A DNA stretch of 64,000 nucleotides. It comes from Phaeobacter sp. G2. GTDB lineage: Bacteria > Pseudomonadota > Alphaproteobacteria > Rhodobacterales > Rhodobacteraceae. Within the stretch, counting starts at the first letter, position 1; the number at the start of each line of letters is the position of its first letter. The stretch lies in assembly GCA_025163595.1 (NCBI GenBank), contig CP104100.1:1984001-2048000 (forward strand), in the 5' to 3' direction. The notes under the pieces were generated by a model that was given only the letters and a program-made list of their open reading frames with translations, did no database searches and was not told the origin of the DNA. The translations under genes were made by a program, and so were the position numbers. Below are positions 34,503-44,256 of the stretch, piece by piece.

Positions 34503-36149
34503 CTAATATTCGTCTTCGCGCGGGCCGTTCTGCCATTCCTTGGCGAGGTTGCCAAAGCGGGTGAATTCGGCGGTGAAGGACAGTTCAACCGTGCCGATGG
34601 GACCGTGACGCTGCTTGCCGACGATGACTTCGGCCTTGGCGTGCAGGCGTTCCATCGCGGTTTTCCACTCTTCCATCTTGTCCAGCTCGTGATCGCCAGG
34701 CTTTTCGCGTTCCTTGTAGTATTCCTCGCGGAACACAAACATCACAACGTCGGCATCCTGTTCGATCGAGCCTGATTCCCGCAAATCCGACAGCTGTGGG
34801 CGTTTGTCGTCGCGGTTTTCCACCTGACGCGACAGCTGCGACAGGGCGATCACCGGGATCTGCAGTTCCTTGGCGATGGCCTTCATCCCCATGGAGATCT
34901 CGGCGATCTCGTTCACCCGGTTTTCCGCCATACCGCGACACAGCTGCAGGTAGTCGATCACCAGAACATCCAGCCCATGGGTCCGCTTCAACCGACGCGC
35001 GCGGGCGGCGAGCTGCGAAATCGGCAGGGCGGGGGTGTCGTCGATGAACAGCGGGCAGCTTTCCAGATCCTTGGCGGCCTGGACAAAGCGGCGGAATTCG
35101 CCCTCGGTCATGTCGCCCTGACGGATTTTATGCGAGGAAATCTCGGAGGCTTCGGCCAGAACCCGGCCTGCCAGCTGTTCGGCGGACATCTCGAGCGAGA
35201 AAAAGCCCACCACGCCGCCATCAATGGCGCCCTCAGTACCGTCTGGTTTGACGCCTTTCTTGTAGGCCTTGGCCACGTTGAAGGCGATGTTGGTGGCCAG
35301 CGAGGTTTTCCCCATCGAGGGACGTCCCGCCAGGATCAGCAAATCCGAAGGATGCAGACCGCCAAGCTGTTTGTCCAGATCAGCCAGCCCGGTGGAAACC
35401 CCGGCCATGCCGCCGCCGCGCTGATAGGCCTCGTTGGTGACATTGACCGCTTCGGTCACCGCCTTGAGGAAGGACTTAAACCCGCTTTCGGTCTGACCCT
35501 GTTCTGCCAGCTGATAGAGCGATTGTTCCGCTTCGACGATCTGTTCCTTGGGTTCCGAGGCCACATCAACCCGGCGGGCCTTGTCGGAGATGCTTTGGCC
35601 CAGGGCGATCAGCTCGCGCCGGATCGCCAGATCATAGATCATCTGCGCATAGTCGCGCACCGCAAAGGCGGAAATGGACGCACCGGCCAGCTTTGCCAGA
35701 TAGGCGGGACCGCCGAGTTCCTTGAGCCCCTCGTCATCCTCCATAAAGGCCTTGAGCGTCACGGGCGAGGCCAGGGCGTTCTTGGAGATCCGCGCGGCGG
35801 CAATTTCATAGATTCGGGTGTGGACCGGATCGTAAAAATGGGTGGCGTTGATGATCGAGGCGATGCGGTCATAGACATCGTTGTTGGTCAGGATCGCGCC
35901 CAGAAGCTGTTGTTCGGCCTCTACCGAGTGGGGCAGTTCAATCGCGGCTTCAACCGACGCCGAGGCAACAGGCATGCCCGTCTGTCCAGCTGAGGCCTGC
36001 CCAACCGGCGCCTGTCCAACCGGTGCCAGGGCCTGGCCAACAGCTATGGGATCAGCGGCCATGTCATGTGCCATCTCATCCGGCATCTCGCTGGAGATAT
36101 GGTCAGGCATTTCATCCGGCAGGGGCGCGCTGGGGGGAATATCGTTCAT
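34503..36149 (-). CDS. dnaB: Replicative DNA helicase DnaB, with N-terminal extension
   Basis: 548 residues. Hexameric helicase that unwinds DNA at the replication fork. LPHSVEAEQQLLGAIL opens the conserved N-domain near residue 72. Walker A ILAGRPSMGKTSLATNIAF and the Walker B region LVIDYLQLC are in the C-terminal domain, then SQLSRQVENRDDKRPQLSD. Ahead of the conserved part lies a roughly 70-residue extension rich in Asp, Glu, Met, Pro and then repeated VGQA. The start is the ATG at 36149; frames upstream to 36323 lack matching sequence. A DnaA box lies 67 bp upstream. Confidence 0.96.
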   Translation of the reverse strand: MNDIPPSAPLPDEMPDHISSEMPDEMAHDMAADPIAVGQALAPVGQAPVGQASAGQTGMPVASASVEAAIELPHSVEAEQQLLGAILTNNDVYDRIASIINATHFYDPVHTRIYEIAAARISKNALASPVTLKAFMEDDEGLKELGGPAYLAKLAGASISAFAVRDYAQMIYDLAIRRELIALGQSISDKARRVDVASEPKEQIVEAEQSLYQLAEQGQTESGFKSFLKAVTEAVNVTNEAYQRGGGMAGVSTGLADLDKQLGGLHPSDLLILAGRPSMGKTSLATNIAFNVAKAYKKGVKPDGTEGAIDGGVVGFFSLEMSAEQLAGRVLAEASEISSHKIRQGDMTEGEFRRFVQAAKDLESCPLFIDDTPALPISQLAARARRLKRTHGLDVLVIDYLQLCRGMAENRVNEIAEISMGMKAIAKELQIPVIALSQLSRQVENRDDKRPQLSDLRESGSIEQDADVVMFVFREEYYKEREKPGDHELDKMEEWKTAMERLHAKAEVIVGKQRHGPIGTVELSFTAEFTRFGNLAKEWQNGPREDEY

Positions 36150-36215
36150 TGCTGCTCTCTTTGGTTTGAGCGTCAGTTGTAAAGCGCTTTGTCGGGTTTG
36201 GGTATCGGGAAATTC

Positions 36216-36224
36216 TGTGGATAA
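36216..36224 (-). promoter_or_regulatory. DnaA box upstream of dnaB
   Basis: TGTGGATAA on the plus strand is TTATCCACA on the minus strand, an exact match to the DnaA consensus. It lies 67 bp before the dnaB start codon in the promoter region. DnaA control of dnaB is inferred. Confidence 0.6.
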
Positions 36225-36340
36225 GGTGTGCTTCCCTGTGGGGAAAGTGCAGCCCTTTCTGTGCAAGCTTTGGTGCCGCCACAGAAAAGGCCGCTCCGTG
36301 AGCGGAGCGACCCTGCAAGGCATCGGCGATTTTCCGCGCC

Positions 36341-37021
36341 TCAGCTTGTCTTGTTGGCCTCTTGCCAGGCGCGGGGATCCTTGAGGAAGCTTTCGACCTC
36401 GGCCAAGGTTTCGGCGTCAAAACACTGTTGCGCCTTTGCTTCTGCCAGTACATCCCACCAGGTGCACAGGTAATGCAGCTCAACCCCGTGGTCGCCCAGG
36501 CGTTTGGTGGTTTCGGGGAAGATGTCGTAGTAAAAAATCACCGCAGTGTGGCCGCAGCTGGCGCCGGTTTCGCGGATGGCGTCGACAAAGGACAGTTTTG
36601 AGCCGCCATCGGTGGTCATGTCTTCGACCAGGAGCACCCGCTGACCTTCGCTCATCACGCCCTCAATGCGGGCATTGCGGCCATAGCCTTTGGGCTTTTT
36701 ACGCACATAGGTCATCGGCAGCGCCATGCGTTCGGCCACCAGCGCACCAAAGGGAATGCCCGCGGTTTCACCGCCGGCGATATTGTCAAAGGCTTCAAAG
36801 CCGGCATTGCGCATCACGGTCACGGTGAGGAAATCCATCAAAGTGGTGCGGATGCGCGGGAAGGAGATCAGCTTGCGGCAATCGACATAGCTGGGGGAGG
36901 GCAGGCCAGAGGCCAGGATATAGGGATCACGCGCGTTAAAGTTCACGGCGCCGATTTCCAGCAGCATCCGGGCCGAGAGGCGGGCGATTTCTTCGCGGGT
37001 TGGGTAGGCAGTTGGGATCAT
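36341..37021 (-). CDS. pyrE: Orotate phosphoribosyltransferase
   Basis: 226 residues. Joins orotate and PRPP to form OMP in pyrimidine synthesis. [20 protein letters not shown] contains the substrate loop, and [20 protein letters not shown] is the PRPP-binding signature. The gap to pyrC is 119 bp and holds a roseobacter repeat element, so cotranscription with pyrC is likely but not certain. pyrC lies upstream on the same strand. Confidence 0.95.
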   Translation of the reverse strand: MIPTAYPTREEIARLSARMLLEIGAVNFNARDPYILASGLPSPSYVDCRKLISFPRIRTTLMDFLTVTVMRNAGFEAFDNIAGGETAGIPFGALVAERMALPMTYVRKKPKGYGRNARIEGVMSEGQRVLLVEDMTTDGGSKLSFVDAIRETGASCGHTAVIFYYDIFPETTKRLGDHGVELHYLCTWWDVLAEAKAQQCFDAETLAEVESFLKDPRAWQEANKTS

Positions 37022-37066
37022 GGCGTATCCTTTGGGAACTTGGGAACCCGTGGCGCGGGCAGGAGC

Positions 37067-37097
37067 CTCCGGCGGAGGTATTTAGGGTAAGATGAAA
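37067..37097. repeat. Roseobacter intergenic element, copy A
   Basis: A CCTCC-GGC-GGAGG hairpin followed by GAGGTATTTAGGGTAAGATGAAA (overlapping its end). It matches a second copy near 55044-55066 at 20 of 23 positions. It lies between pyrC and pyrE. I recall such elements as frequent in roseobacter genomes. Confidence 0.65.
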
Positions 37098-37140
37098 TGG
37101 GGCGCCTGATCGCTTTGCGGGCGTTCAGACGGAACATGGG

Positions 37141-38181
37141 TCAAGCAACGGACCAATAGACCGGGAAGCCGGGGTCAAAAACTGTGACGGGGCCGTCATC
37201 GCTGTTGATCTTGGCCGGGAATTGGGTTGCAGCCTCAGACTTTACGAGCGTTATCTGACCTGTGTTTTCCGGCAGCTGGTAGAAGGCGGGGCCGTTTTTG
37301 CTGGCAAAGGCTTCCAGGCTGCCCAATGCACCCTCTTCTTCAAATACATGGGCGAGCAGCGCCATGGTGTTGGTGGCGGTGAAACAGCCGGCACAGCCGC
37401 AGCCGCTTTCTTTGTTTGGGTCGGTGTGGGGCGCAGAATCGGTGCCAAGGAAAAACCGGGCGTCGCCAGAGGTGGCGGCGGCGCGCAGCGCCAGGCGGTG
37501 TTCTTCGCGTTTGGCCACCGGCAGGCAGTAGTAATGGGGCTTGATGCCGCCAACCAGAATATGGTTGCGGTTGATGATCAGGTGATGGGTTGTGATGGTC
37601 GCACCCAGATCCTGAGGCGCGGATTTGACATAGTCCACGCCGTTGGCGGTGGTGATATGCTCCATCACCACTTTGAGCCCGGGGGTGGCTTCGCGGATTG
37701 GGTCCAGCACCCGGTCGATAAAGACGGCCTCGCGGTCAAAGATGTCGATATCCGCATCGGTGACTTCGCCATGCACACAGAGCGGCAGGCCGATTTCGGC
37801 CATTTTTTCCAGCACCGGGCGGACCTTGTCAAAATTGCTGACGCCGCTGCTGGAATTGGTGGTGGCCCCCGCCGGGTAGAGTTTGACGGCGGTGATCAGA
37901 CCCGAGGCATGGGCTGCTGCGACATCTGCCGGATCGGTGTCTTCGGTCAGGTAGAGCGTCATCAGCGGGGCAAAATCCATCCCTGCAGGCAGGGCGGCCA
38001 GAATGCGGTCGCGGTAGGCTGCTGCCTGTGAGCCGGTCACCACTGGGGGAACCAGATTTGGCATGATGATGGCGCGGCCAAAGTCGCGGGCCGTTTCGGG
38101 CAGGACGGCCTTGAGCATTGCGCCATCGCGCAGGTGCAGATGCCAGTCATCGGGGCGGGTCAGGGTGAGGGTCTCTGTCAT
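37141..38181 (-). CDS. pyrC: Dihydroorotase (type II)
   Basis: 346 residues. Converts carbamoyl aspartate to dihydroorotate, in the pyrimidine pathway. The zinc ligands HLHLRDG are at residues 14-20, the carboxylated Lys is in [17 protein letters not shown], and LGTDSAPH carries the catalytic Asp. The length fits the E. coli-type class II enzymes. It precedes pyrE in the same direction. Confidence 0.96.
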   Translation of the reverse strand: MTETLTLTRPDDWHLHLRDGAMLKAVLPETARDFGRAIIMPNLVPPVVTGSQAAAYRDRILAALPAGMDFAPLMTLYLTEDTDPADVAAAHASGLITAVKLYPAGATTNSSSGVSNFDKVRPVLEKMAEIGLPLCVHGEVTDADIDIFDREAVFIDRVLDPIREATPGLKVVMEHITTANGVDYVKSAPQDLGATITTHHLIINRNHILVGGIKPHYYCLPVAKREEHRLALRAAATSGDARFFLGTDSAPHTDPNKESGCGCAGCFTATNTMALLAHVFEEEGALGSLEAFASKNGPAFYQLPENTGQITLVKSEAATQFPAKINSDDGPVTVFDPGFPVYWSVA

Positions 38182-38319
38182 GGCGCCGCGTTAGCACAGC
38201 TGCAGCAAAAGGGAAAGAAGCCGGGGTCTGCGCCACAGTCTCCAGAGGGCTCTTTTCTGCAGGTCGGCAGCCTGGTTCAATACGGCATCGCGCAGGCGCC
38301 GCTGAGCGGCGCACCTGGG

Positions 38320-39282
38320 CTACAGGGTTGAGGGCAGTTCGAATTCGCCTTCGGCGGCGCGTTGTTCCAGGTCTAGCAACCGGCGGCGAAAGCGCGGGGC
38401 GCGGGCGCGGGACAACACGTTGCGACACAAAAGAACCTGCAGGAACGGCCGGTCTTGCTGCTCCAGGCGTGCCATCAGGGCGCGCAGGTAGGAAGAATCG
38501 TCGCGTCTGGCCCGGAACAGCTGGGCGAACGCGTTCTCATTGAAGTCACCCTCGGCGGCTTGTTTCAGGATGGTATTGAGAATTCTCATTTCGATCATGC
38601 GGGTCTGGACGGCGGCGCCGAGGTTGGGCACCCGCAGGCGCGATACGTTTTTACGGCTGAACAGCGCCGCATGCATAGCGTCGAGCTGCTCGTAAGGGTC
38701 GTAAAAGATAAAGGCCTGTTTGGCGGCGTCGAGCATGTCGGGGGCATAGCCAAACCGGTCAGTAAAGGAGACCCGGCGCATTTCCACAAAGCGCTCATCC
38801 CATTCTGTCATTCGCGCATCTAACGTGGCCTGGGGCTGGATGGCCACCACGGTGGCACCAGGTGCGGACACGGAAAAGGCGGAGGCTGCATAGCCACAGG
38901 GGCCTGCGCCATAAAAGATCACAGTGTCAAATTCATCAAAGAAACCATCGTCGATCAGCTGATCAAAAAAGCCATAGACGCGTTCGTTGCGAAACCAAGT
39001 GTCGCCATTGGAGAGCAGGCCCAGATGCGACCAGCCTTCGCTTTTGACCATGTCAAAACCAAGCGGCTGCGCCAGTTTGGAAAGGTTGTGAATGCCCTGC
39101 ATCGTTTCAAAGGTGACCAGCAGCGTATTGCCCTGGTCCAGGAAGGTGGCGCAGTGTTTGGGACCCAGTGGCTGGAACATGCCAAGCTCTTCGGTGATGG
39201 CGGCAAGGCGCTGCTCCCATTGGGCATGTTTTAGACCGGACAGGTCTTCGTCCAAAATCTCAAGAGTCTCTTGCATCGCCAA
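38320..39282 (-). CDS. Conserved roseobacter protein, often mislabelled PAPS reductase
   Basis: 320 residues. Recognised as a Rhodobacteraceae protein that databases often call phosphoadenosine phosphosulfate reductase; no motif of that enzyme (such as the CCxxRK and CxxC cysteines) is present. It has LPF-type strands with TVIFYGAGPCGYAASAFSV and VVAIQPQATLDARMTEWDERF, and FIFYDPYEQLDAMHAALF, an alpha/beta layout with a G-x-G turn that suggests a hydrolase-like or Rossmann-like fold. It sits downstream of the GT2/sulfotransferase cluster in the same direction, 189 bp away. Function unknown. Confidence 0.72.
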   Translation of the reverse strand: MAMQETLEILDEDLSGLKHAQWEQRLAAITEELGMFQPLGPKHCATFLDQGNTLLVTFETMQGIHNLSKLAQPLGFDMVKSEGWSHLGLLSNGDTWFRNERVYGFFDQLIDDGFFDEFDTVIFYGAGPCGYAASAFSVSAPGATVVAIQPQATLDARMTEWDERFVEMRRVSFTDRFGYAPDMLDAAKQAFIFYDPYEQLDAMHAALFSRKNVSRLRVPNLGAAVQTRMIEMRILNTILKQAAEGDFNENAFAQLFRARRDDSSYLRALMARLEQQDRPFLQVLLCRNVLSRARAPRFRRRLLDLEQRAAEGEFELPSTL

Positions 39283-39471
39283 ACATCCCTTACACAGACC
39301 GGTACAGCGGTCGATAGGGCTAAGATTTAGTCAAGAAATGCGGCCAAAGTTAGAAAAACTCTGGTCGCTTTGCTGGCCCTTCTGCTGGGGATTGCTTCAA
39401 ACGGTAGCCAGAGGGTGTTGCCTGCGACGGCAAACCGCTTCAGAAGGTCCGCTGCAAAAGACCCGCTGCGA

Positions 39472-40560
39472 TTATGTGTCGGTGTCTGGTTTTTGCGGCG
39501 TCTTGGTGGCTACCTTTTGAGCGGCCCGGCCCAGGTTGGCAAAGGTGGTCAGCGTCTGGGCGGTGACTGCATTGATGGGGCGTGATTGCGGCGTCATCAG
39601 CAGGCGGGAAAACAGCGCCCGATAGGGTTCAAGCTGCATCAGGTCGCGGAATCTCTGATGTCGCCAAGCTACTGACTTGGCGCGTATCTTCGATAGTTTG
39701 GTATCTTCCAACAGCTTGGAAACCATGTCGCGGCGTGCTGGGGCGTAGCGATCAACTGTGTCATCATTGTCCGTGTTGAAATTGCGCTCGACCCAGTAAT
39801 CTGTACCCAGCATATGGTCTGAATGCACTGCCCGGCCGCGATCCGCTTTTAGAATGTAGCTTTCCATCGCACCCAGCGGATAATGGTTGAGCTGCGCCAG
39901 GTCATAATTCTTGCGGCCATAGTTGGAAAACAGCCGCCGGGTTTTAAAGGCCTCTCCCAGCTCCCGACCGGTGCAGTCAAACCAGCGAAACTCTCCGAGC
40001 TTTTCCGGGTTTTTGACATCGCGGGGGCGGTGGACGCCGGTTTTGCGATAGGTGCCGTTGTTGCGATAGAGCGTTTTGAACATCGAGGCACGCCAGGGCC
40101 AGTGAATGACCTCTGGGGCGCAGCGGCGAAACAGTTCGGTCACTGGGGCGTCCTCAAAACGCAGGATGTCGGAATTGCCAAACAACCGCCAGGTCAGGGT
40201 GATCGCGTCGGCCTCTGGCAGGGCGTTGAGCAGATCCGTCAGGGTGCCGTCGCCGGTCTTGATGTTGACAAACTCATCCACGTCCAGGGCGAGGATCCAG
40301 TCGGCCTGTTTGACCAACGGGTGTTTGTCGGCCTGCTTCATCGCGGTGAACTGGATGCCGCCCTTGCCATAGGGGCCGTCGTTACGAATATGGGTAAGCT
40401 CGCCCAGATCCGAGAGCCGATCCAACATGGCATCGGTGCCATCCTGACAATCGTTTGAAAAGACTAGGAAGTCGGTAAACCCTACGGCCCGGTGATGGGC
40501 CAGCCATTCCAACAAAAAGGCCCCTTCATTACGGACCGTGAGGATTGCCAAAAAGCGCAT
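39472..40560 (-). CDS. Glycosyltransferase family 2-like protein (PF13704 type)
   Basis: 362 residues. MRFLAILTVRNEGAFLLEWLAHHRAVGFTDFLVF begins it, NDCQDGTDAMLDRL follows, and ILALDVDEF is the acidic metal-binding motif. WRLFGNSDILRF and FKTLYRNNGTYRKTGVHRP fit the same group as the GT2 at 44257. It follows the FkbM gene by three bases, in a tight operon. Substrates unknown; a role in surface polysaccharide or glycoprotein assembly is inferred from context. Confidence 0.87.
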   Translation of the reverse strand: MRFLAILTVRNEGAFLLEWLAHHRAVGFTDFLVFSNDCQDGTDAMLDRLSDLGELTHIRNDGPYGKGGIQFTAMKQADKHPLVKQADWILALDVDEFVNIKTGDGTLTDLLNALPEADAITLTWRLFGNSDILRFEDAPVTELFRRCAPEVIHWPWRASMFKTLYRNNGTYRKTGVHRPRDVKNPEKLGEFRWFDCTGRELGEAFKTRRLFSNYGRKNYDLAQLNHYPLGAMESYILKADRGRAVHSDHMLGTDYWVERNFNTDNDDTVDRYAPARRDMVSKLLEDTKLSKIRAKSVAWRHQRFRDLMQLEPYRALFSRLLMTPQSRPINAVTAQTLTTFANLGRAAQKVATKTPQKPDTDT

Positions 40561-40563
40561 GGG

Positions 40564-41253
40564 CTACCAGTCAGAGCGAAACACAGCGACTTTACCATGG
40601 GACCAGCGGGGGAAAAACACCAGACCTGCGGCATCCATGCAGCGAAAGACCTTTTGCATACCCGCCTTGCCGATCCACTGCGGGTGGGTCTCGATCACCA
40701 CGGCGCGCAGCCCGGTGAGGTCCATTTTGGGCAACAGATCTGCCTCAGCACCTTCGATGTCGCAGATCAGCACAGAGGGCTGCAGCTCTTTGATCACCGC
40801 GTTGACGTTCCGGGTCGGCACCTCGACCTTGGTGCAATCCTCGGCGTCCTCCATCGGGTCCAGCGAAGAGGCGAGGAAGTTTTTGCGGATGTAGAAGGGG
40901 GCGGTGCCGTCTTGGTCGCCCAGAACCGCATTGGTGACATGGGCGTTGGTCACGTTGTTTTCGGCGTGGACCTGGGCAATATAGGGCATCAATTGCGGGT
41001 TGGCCTCAAAGGAGTGCACCGATTTGGCTGGGGTCTTGGTGGCCACCAGCGTGGACATAAAGCCAATGCCGGCGCCCAGCTCCATTACCACATCATCGGC
41101 TTTCACCAGCTTTCTGACGGCGGTGGCCTCTTTGGCCTCATAGGCGCCTTCGCGCAGAAGGGTGCGGATGCGGGGCGGCAGAATGGCCCGGTCCAGCGGA
41201 AAGCGCATGCCCCGGCATTTCAGCATCTTTTGAACGTCGGCAGTCTCGGTCAT
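40564..41253 (-). CDS. FkbM-family methyltransferase
   Basis: 229 residues. VVMELGAGIGFMSTLVATKT is the SAM-binding glycine-rich loop, with PSVLICDIEGAEADLLPKMD the FkbM-type acidic motif. FkbM enzymes O-methylate sugars or polyketides. Lying between GT2 genes, it would methylate a sugar of the product. It is separated from both neighbours by three bases, so all are cotranscribed. The ATG at 41253 is the only reasonable start. Confidence 0.88.
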   Translation of the reverse strand: MTETADVQKMLKCRGMRFPLDRAILPPRIRTLLREGAYEAKEATAVRKLVKADDVVMELGAGIGFMSTLVATKTPAKSVHSFEANPQLMPYIAQVHAENNVTNAHVTNAVLGDQDGTAPFYIRKNFLASSLDPMEDAEDCTKVEVPTRNVNAVIKELQPSVLICDIEGAEADLLPKMDLTGLRAVVIETHPQWIGKAGMQKVFRCMDAAGLVFFPRWSHGKVAVFRSDW

Positions 41254-41256
41254 TGC

Positions 41257-43620
41257 TCAGCTCTCCACATCAAGCGCCAGCGCATAGGCGACGCGTTCGG
41301 TTGCGGTCAGTTTAAGGGTTAAGGCCTGTTGGTAAAGCTCTTCGAACTCATCCATGCCATGCAGCTCATCCGCCTTGGCCCGGTGCCAGTCCAGCCCCTT
41401 TTGGTGCCAGCTGCGCAGGGCATCATCCTGCATCAGGCGGTCGTATTCGGCCTGTAGCCGTGGCAGGTTGCGCTGGATTGTGACATCGCGGTGGTCGTTC
41501 CAGTCCATGCGGATCCAGTAGTTGATCCCAATCGAGCGATCTACATGCAGGGCGCGACCGCGCTGGCGTTTCACCAAAAAGCTCTCGGCTGAGCGCAGCG
41601 CGTAATGGTTCAGCTGGATCAGGTCATAACCGATGGATTTGCGCGAATTGCGCCAGCCATTGTCGGCGACCTCGCTGGTCATATCCTTGCCCGAGCCATT
41701 GACCCATTTCACCTTGTCGCGAAAGGTCTCTTCCAGCTTGTTTGGGCGGTGGCAGCTGATCTTTTGATAGGCGCCAATGTTTTTGAACATGGTCTTAAAG
41801 CCCCAGACCGTATGGGGCTTGGGGCAGTGTTTGGGGGCGCAGGCGTCAAACTGGGCGGTGACAAACTCATCCTTCAGCGTGACCACCTCGTTGGAGCCAA
41901 ACAGCCGCCACGTCATGGCGATGTTGCTGGCATCGGGCACCCGGTCAAACAGATCCTGTAGCGTGCCGTTGCCACAGCGCACGTTCATGAACTCATCCAC
42001 GTCGATATGGATGATCCAATCGGCATTGATGATCACCGGCTCTTTCAGTGATTGGTTCAGCGCATGTTGCTGTGGCGAGTTGCCCTTCCAGTTGTCATTG
42101 TTGCGATGTTGCAGGATGCCCATTTCTTGCAGCCGGTCCAGGATCTCGCTGGTGCCGTCCTCGCAGCCATTGGTATAGATCAGAAAGTTATCCACCCCCA
42201 TGGCCCGGTGATAGGCGATCCATTCCAAAATATAGGGCGCTTCGTTTTTCATGCAGCCAACGATGACATTGCCAGTGCTGCCGCTTGGCAATTCACGCGG
42301 GGGGATCTCGCTGTAGGGGGGCTGCGGCAGGTCTTCGCCCTTTTGGCCCAGATTGTTATGGGGCTTGAACGGCGAGCCCTGAAGCGTCTCGAAGTTCTCC
42401 AGCGCCCGTGGGGTCATCACGGTCATCGCGGTGGCCGTGGGGGTTTCGCCAACAGGCGTGCTGGCCTTGGTGATGTCTTGCAGATCGCTGCCCTTGGTCT
42501 GCATTTCGTCCTTTGTGGCCTTGTTGATCCGGCGCATGAAGGTCAGCAGATATTGCGAGGCGCGAAAGCCGCGCTCAGGCGCGGCTTCCTGCCAGGGGGG
42601 CAGGGTGTCCTGTGCCGTATCAGTGGTGCCAAATCCGGCAGCTTGCAGCGCCGGGTGACGCGCGGCCAGGTCCTGATTTGCCGCTGCAAAGAACTGCGCC
42701 ACCGGCGCCAGCGTGGCGGGATCAATTGGCGCACCCTCAATGGCGATCTCATTAATAAAACTTCGCCACAATTGGCGCGGCAGGATCTTGCTGCGCTGGG
42801 CCAGAAGCCGCAACAGCAAGGCATTCAGCTGGCGGCTGCGTGCCAGCCAGGCGGCTGAGGGCTGTTGCGCCACCTTGCCAGCTGGGCTGCGGCCAATCTG
42901 CGAGGGCAGGCCAAAGGCGGCGCAGATTTCATTGGGGGCTTCGGCACCATAGACGGCAGCTTCGTCATAGGGGCGAAAGGTGAAATTACCGACGCCAAAC
43001 ATGGCCTCCCAATGGGCCTGCAGGGCGGCGTAGTCGAGCCAGAACGGCGCGCCTTGGGTTTCTTCAAACTGGCCCGCCTGCGGGTCAATCTTGGGGCAGG
43101 TCGCCAAAGCGGCCTGCCACCAGTTTTTGCTTTGGGTCAGCGCCAGTTCCTGGCTCAGCGGGCGGTCGCGCCCCTCCAGGATCTGGGCGCCATAGTGCCG
43201 GGCAAGGGCGCGGGCCGGGGTGTCGATATGGGCCACCACCTGGATGTCGTCAGACAGCGGGTCAAGCAGCGCTTTTAGCCGCATGAGTTCGCTGGGCCGA
43301 TGCAGTTTGCTGCCCAGCTGCGCCGCCGACAGGATCAGGATATCCGGCTGCGCCTGCGCCACCTCGCGGCTCAGATCCTGTTCCAGTGTCTGATACAGGC
43401 GGCTTTGCTTTTCTGCGGTGATAAAGCCGCGGTTGTAGCGCAGAGGATCGACGTGGTCGGGGTCGCTCACCGCCATATACAGGCGGGTGTGGTTTTTGTT
43501 GCCCGGGGCACGCGGGAACAAGACCCCCTTGCCGCGCAGTTGGTCGCGCTTGTCTGCCATGATCTGTTGCAACCGGTCTGCACCAGTCTGTTCTAGGCCA
43601 ATATGAAGATAAATCCGCAT
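41257..43620 (-). CDS. Fusion: sulfotransferase-like N-terminus plus GT2 C-terminus
   Basis: 787 residues. The first about 330 residues start MRIYLHIGLEQTGADRLQQI, like the sulfotransferase family, but the PAPS-binding P-loop (KSGTTxL type) has become LEQTGADRL, lacking the Lys and Ser/Thr. A disordered Thr/Pro-rich linker covers about 380-450. From 451 a GT2 domain runs with NVIVGCMKNEAPYILEW, LIYTNGCEDGTSEI, ADWIIHIDVDEFMN and KTMFKNIGAYQKISCHRP. The start ATG overlaps the stop of the sulfotransferase gene (TGATG). The upstream in-frame extension to 43662 lies in that gene and is rejected. Confidence 0.85.
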   Translation of the reverse strand: MRIYLHIGLEQTGADRLQQIMADKRDQLRGKGVLFPRAPGNKNHTRLYMAVSDPDHVDPLRYNRGFITAEKQSRLYQTLEQDLSREVAQAQPDILILSAAQLGSKLHRPSELMRLKALLDPLSDDIQVVAHIDTPARALARHYGAQILEGRDRPLSQELALTQSKNWWQAALATCPKIDPQAGQFEETQGAPFWLDYAALQAHWEAMFGVGNFTFRPYDEAAVYGAEAPNEICAAFGLPSQIGRSPAGKVAQQPSAAWLARSRQLNALLLRLLAQRSKILPRQLWRSFINEIAIEGAPIDPATLAPVAQFFAAANQDLAARHPALQAAGFGTTDTAQDTLPPWQEAAPERGFRASQYLLTFMRRINKATKDEMQTKGSDLQDITKASTPVGETPTATAMTVMTPRALENFETLQGSPFKPHNNLGQKGEDLPQPPYSEIPPRELPSGSTGNVIVGCMKNEAPYILEWIAYHRAMGVDNFLIYTNGCEDGTSEILDRLQEMGILQHRNNDNWKGNSPQQHALNQSLKEPVIINADWIIHIDVDEFMNVRCGNGTLQDLFDRVPDASNIAMTWRLFGSNEVVTLKDEFVTAQFDACAPKHCPKPHTVWGFKTMFKNIGAYQKISCHRPNKLEETFRDKVKWVNGSGKDMTSEVADNGWRNSRKSIGYDLIQLNHYALRSAESFLVKRQRGRALHVDRSIGINYWIRMDWNDHRDVTIQRNLPRLQAEYDRLMQDDALRSWHQKGLDWHRAKADELHGMDEFEELYQQALTLKLTATERVAYALALDVES

Positions 43621-44246
43621 CAGGTGTTCTGAGCCTTCCGATTGACATTGGCCTTGCCCCACCAGGGCAGTTCCCGCCCCAGATGGGCGCTGATTTTCTG
43701 TTGTGCGTCAGGGGCCGCAACATTGATCTCCAGATAGCGGGGATCGTCGCGGAACCAGTGTTGCAGCGCCTCATAGTGGCCATCAATCCACAGCATCTGC
43801 TGGTCTGCCGTCTTGCCATAGCCGATAGGCAATCCGGGAACCGTGCTGGAGGGCAGCCGGGTGGTGCCCAGATTGTTCCAGGCCATGATTGATTTTGAAT
43901 GGCTTTCGGCATCGCGCCGGGTGGCGATAAACCGGGCCTCTGGGTAGAGATCCTGCAGGGTTTTGATCAGGGCAAAATCAAACTGCGGCCAGACCGAAAA
44001 CTTGCCGTGAATAAAACTGATCTCAGAGACCGCATCATAGTCTTTCATATAGGCCATGGGGTCGCCGGTTTCATAAAGCCCTTTGTACAGCTGCGAGCCG
44101 ACAAAGACGCGGCGCTTGCCGGGGCGATCCTCTTCGCGCTCCTTCAGGCGATGGTCGGCGACGGTATAGCCCGCCTGGCTGAGCGCCTTGTTCAGGGTTG
44201 TGGTGCCGGATTTTGGCAGGCCGAGGTTGATGACTTTCAGCTCCAT
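43620..44246 (-). CDS. Sulfotransferase family protein
   Basis: 208 residues. VINLGLPKSGTTTLNKALSQ is an intact PAPS-binding P-loop (residues about 5-24). FIATRRDAESHSKSIMAWN is the 3'-phosphate binding region with the Arg and Ser. It resembles the small sulfotransferases found in roseobacter polysaccharide loci. It would transfer sulfate from PAPS to a sugar or other hydroxyl. Start MELKVINLG at 44246; it lies between two GT2 genes in the same operon. Confidence 0.87.
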   Translation of the reverse strand: MELKVINLGLPKSGTTTLNKALSQAGYTVADHRLKEREEDRPGKRRVFVGSQLYKGLYETGDPMAYMKDYDAVSEISFIHGKFSVWPQFDFALIKTLQDLYPEARFIATRRDAESHSKSIMAWNNLGTTRLPSSTVPGLPIGYGKTADQQMLWIDGHYEALQHWFRDDPRYLEINVAAPDAQQKISAHLGRELPWWGKANVNRKAQNT

Positions 44247-44256
44247 AGCGGGCGGC

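Noticed and set aside
38320..39282. PAPS reductase
   Set aside because: None of the Cys or nucleotide-binding motifs of CysH is present; a true CysH is at 59853-60626.
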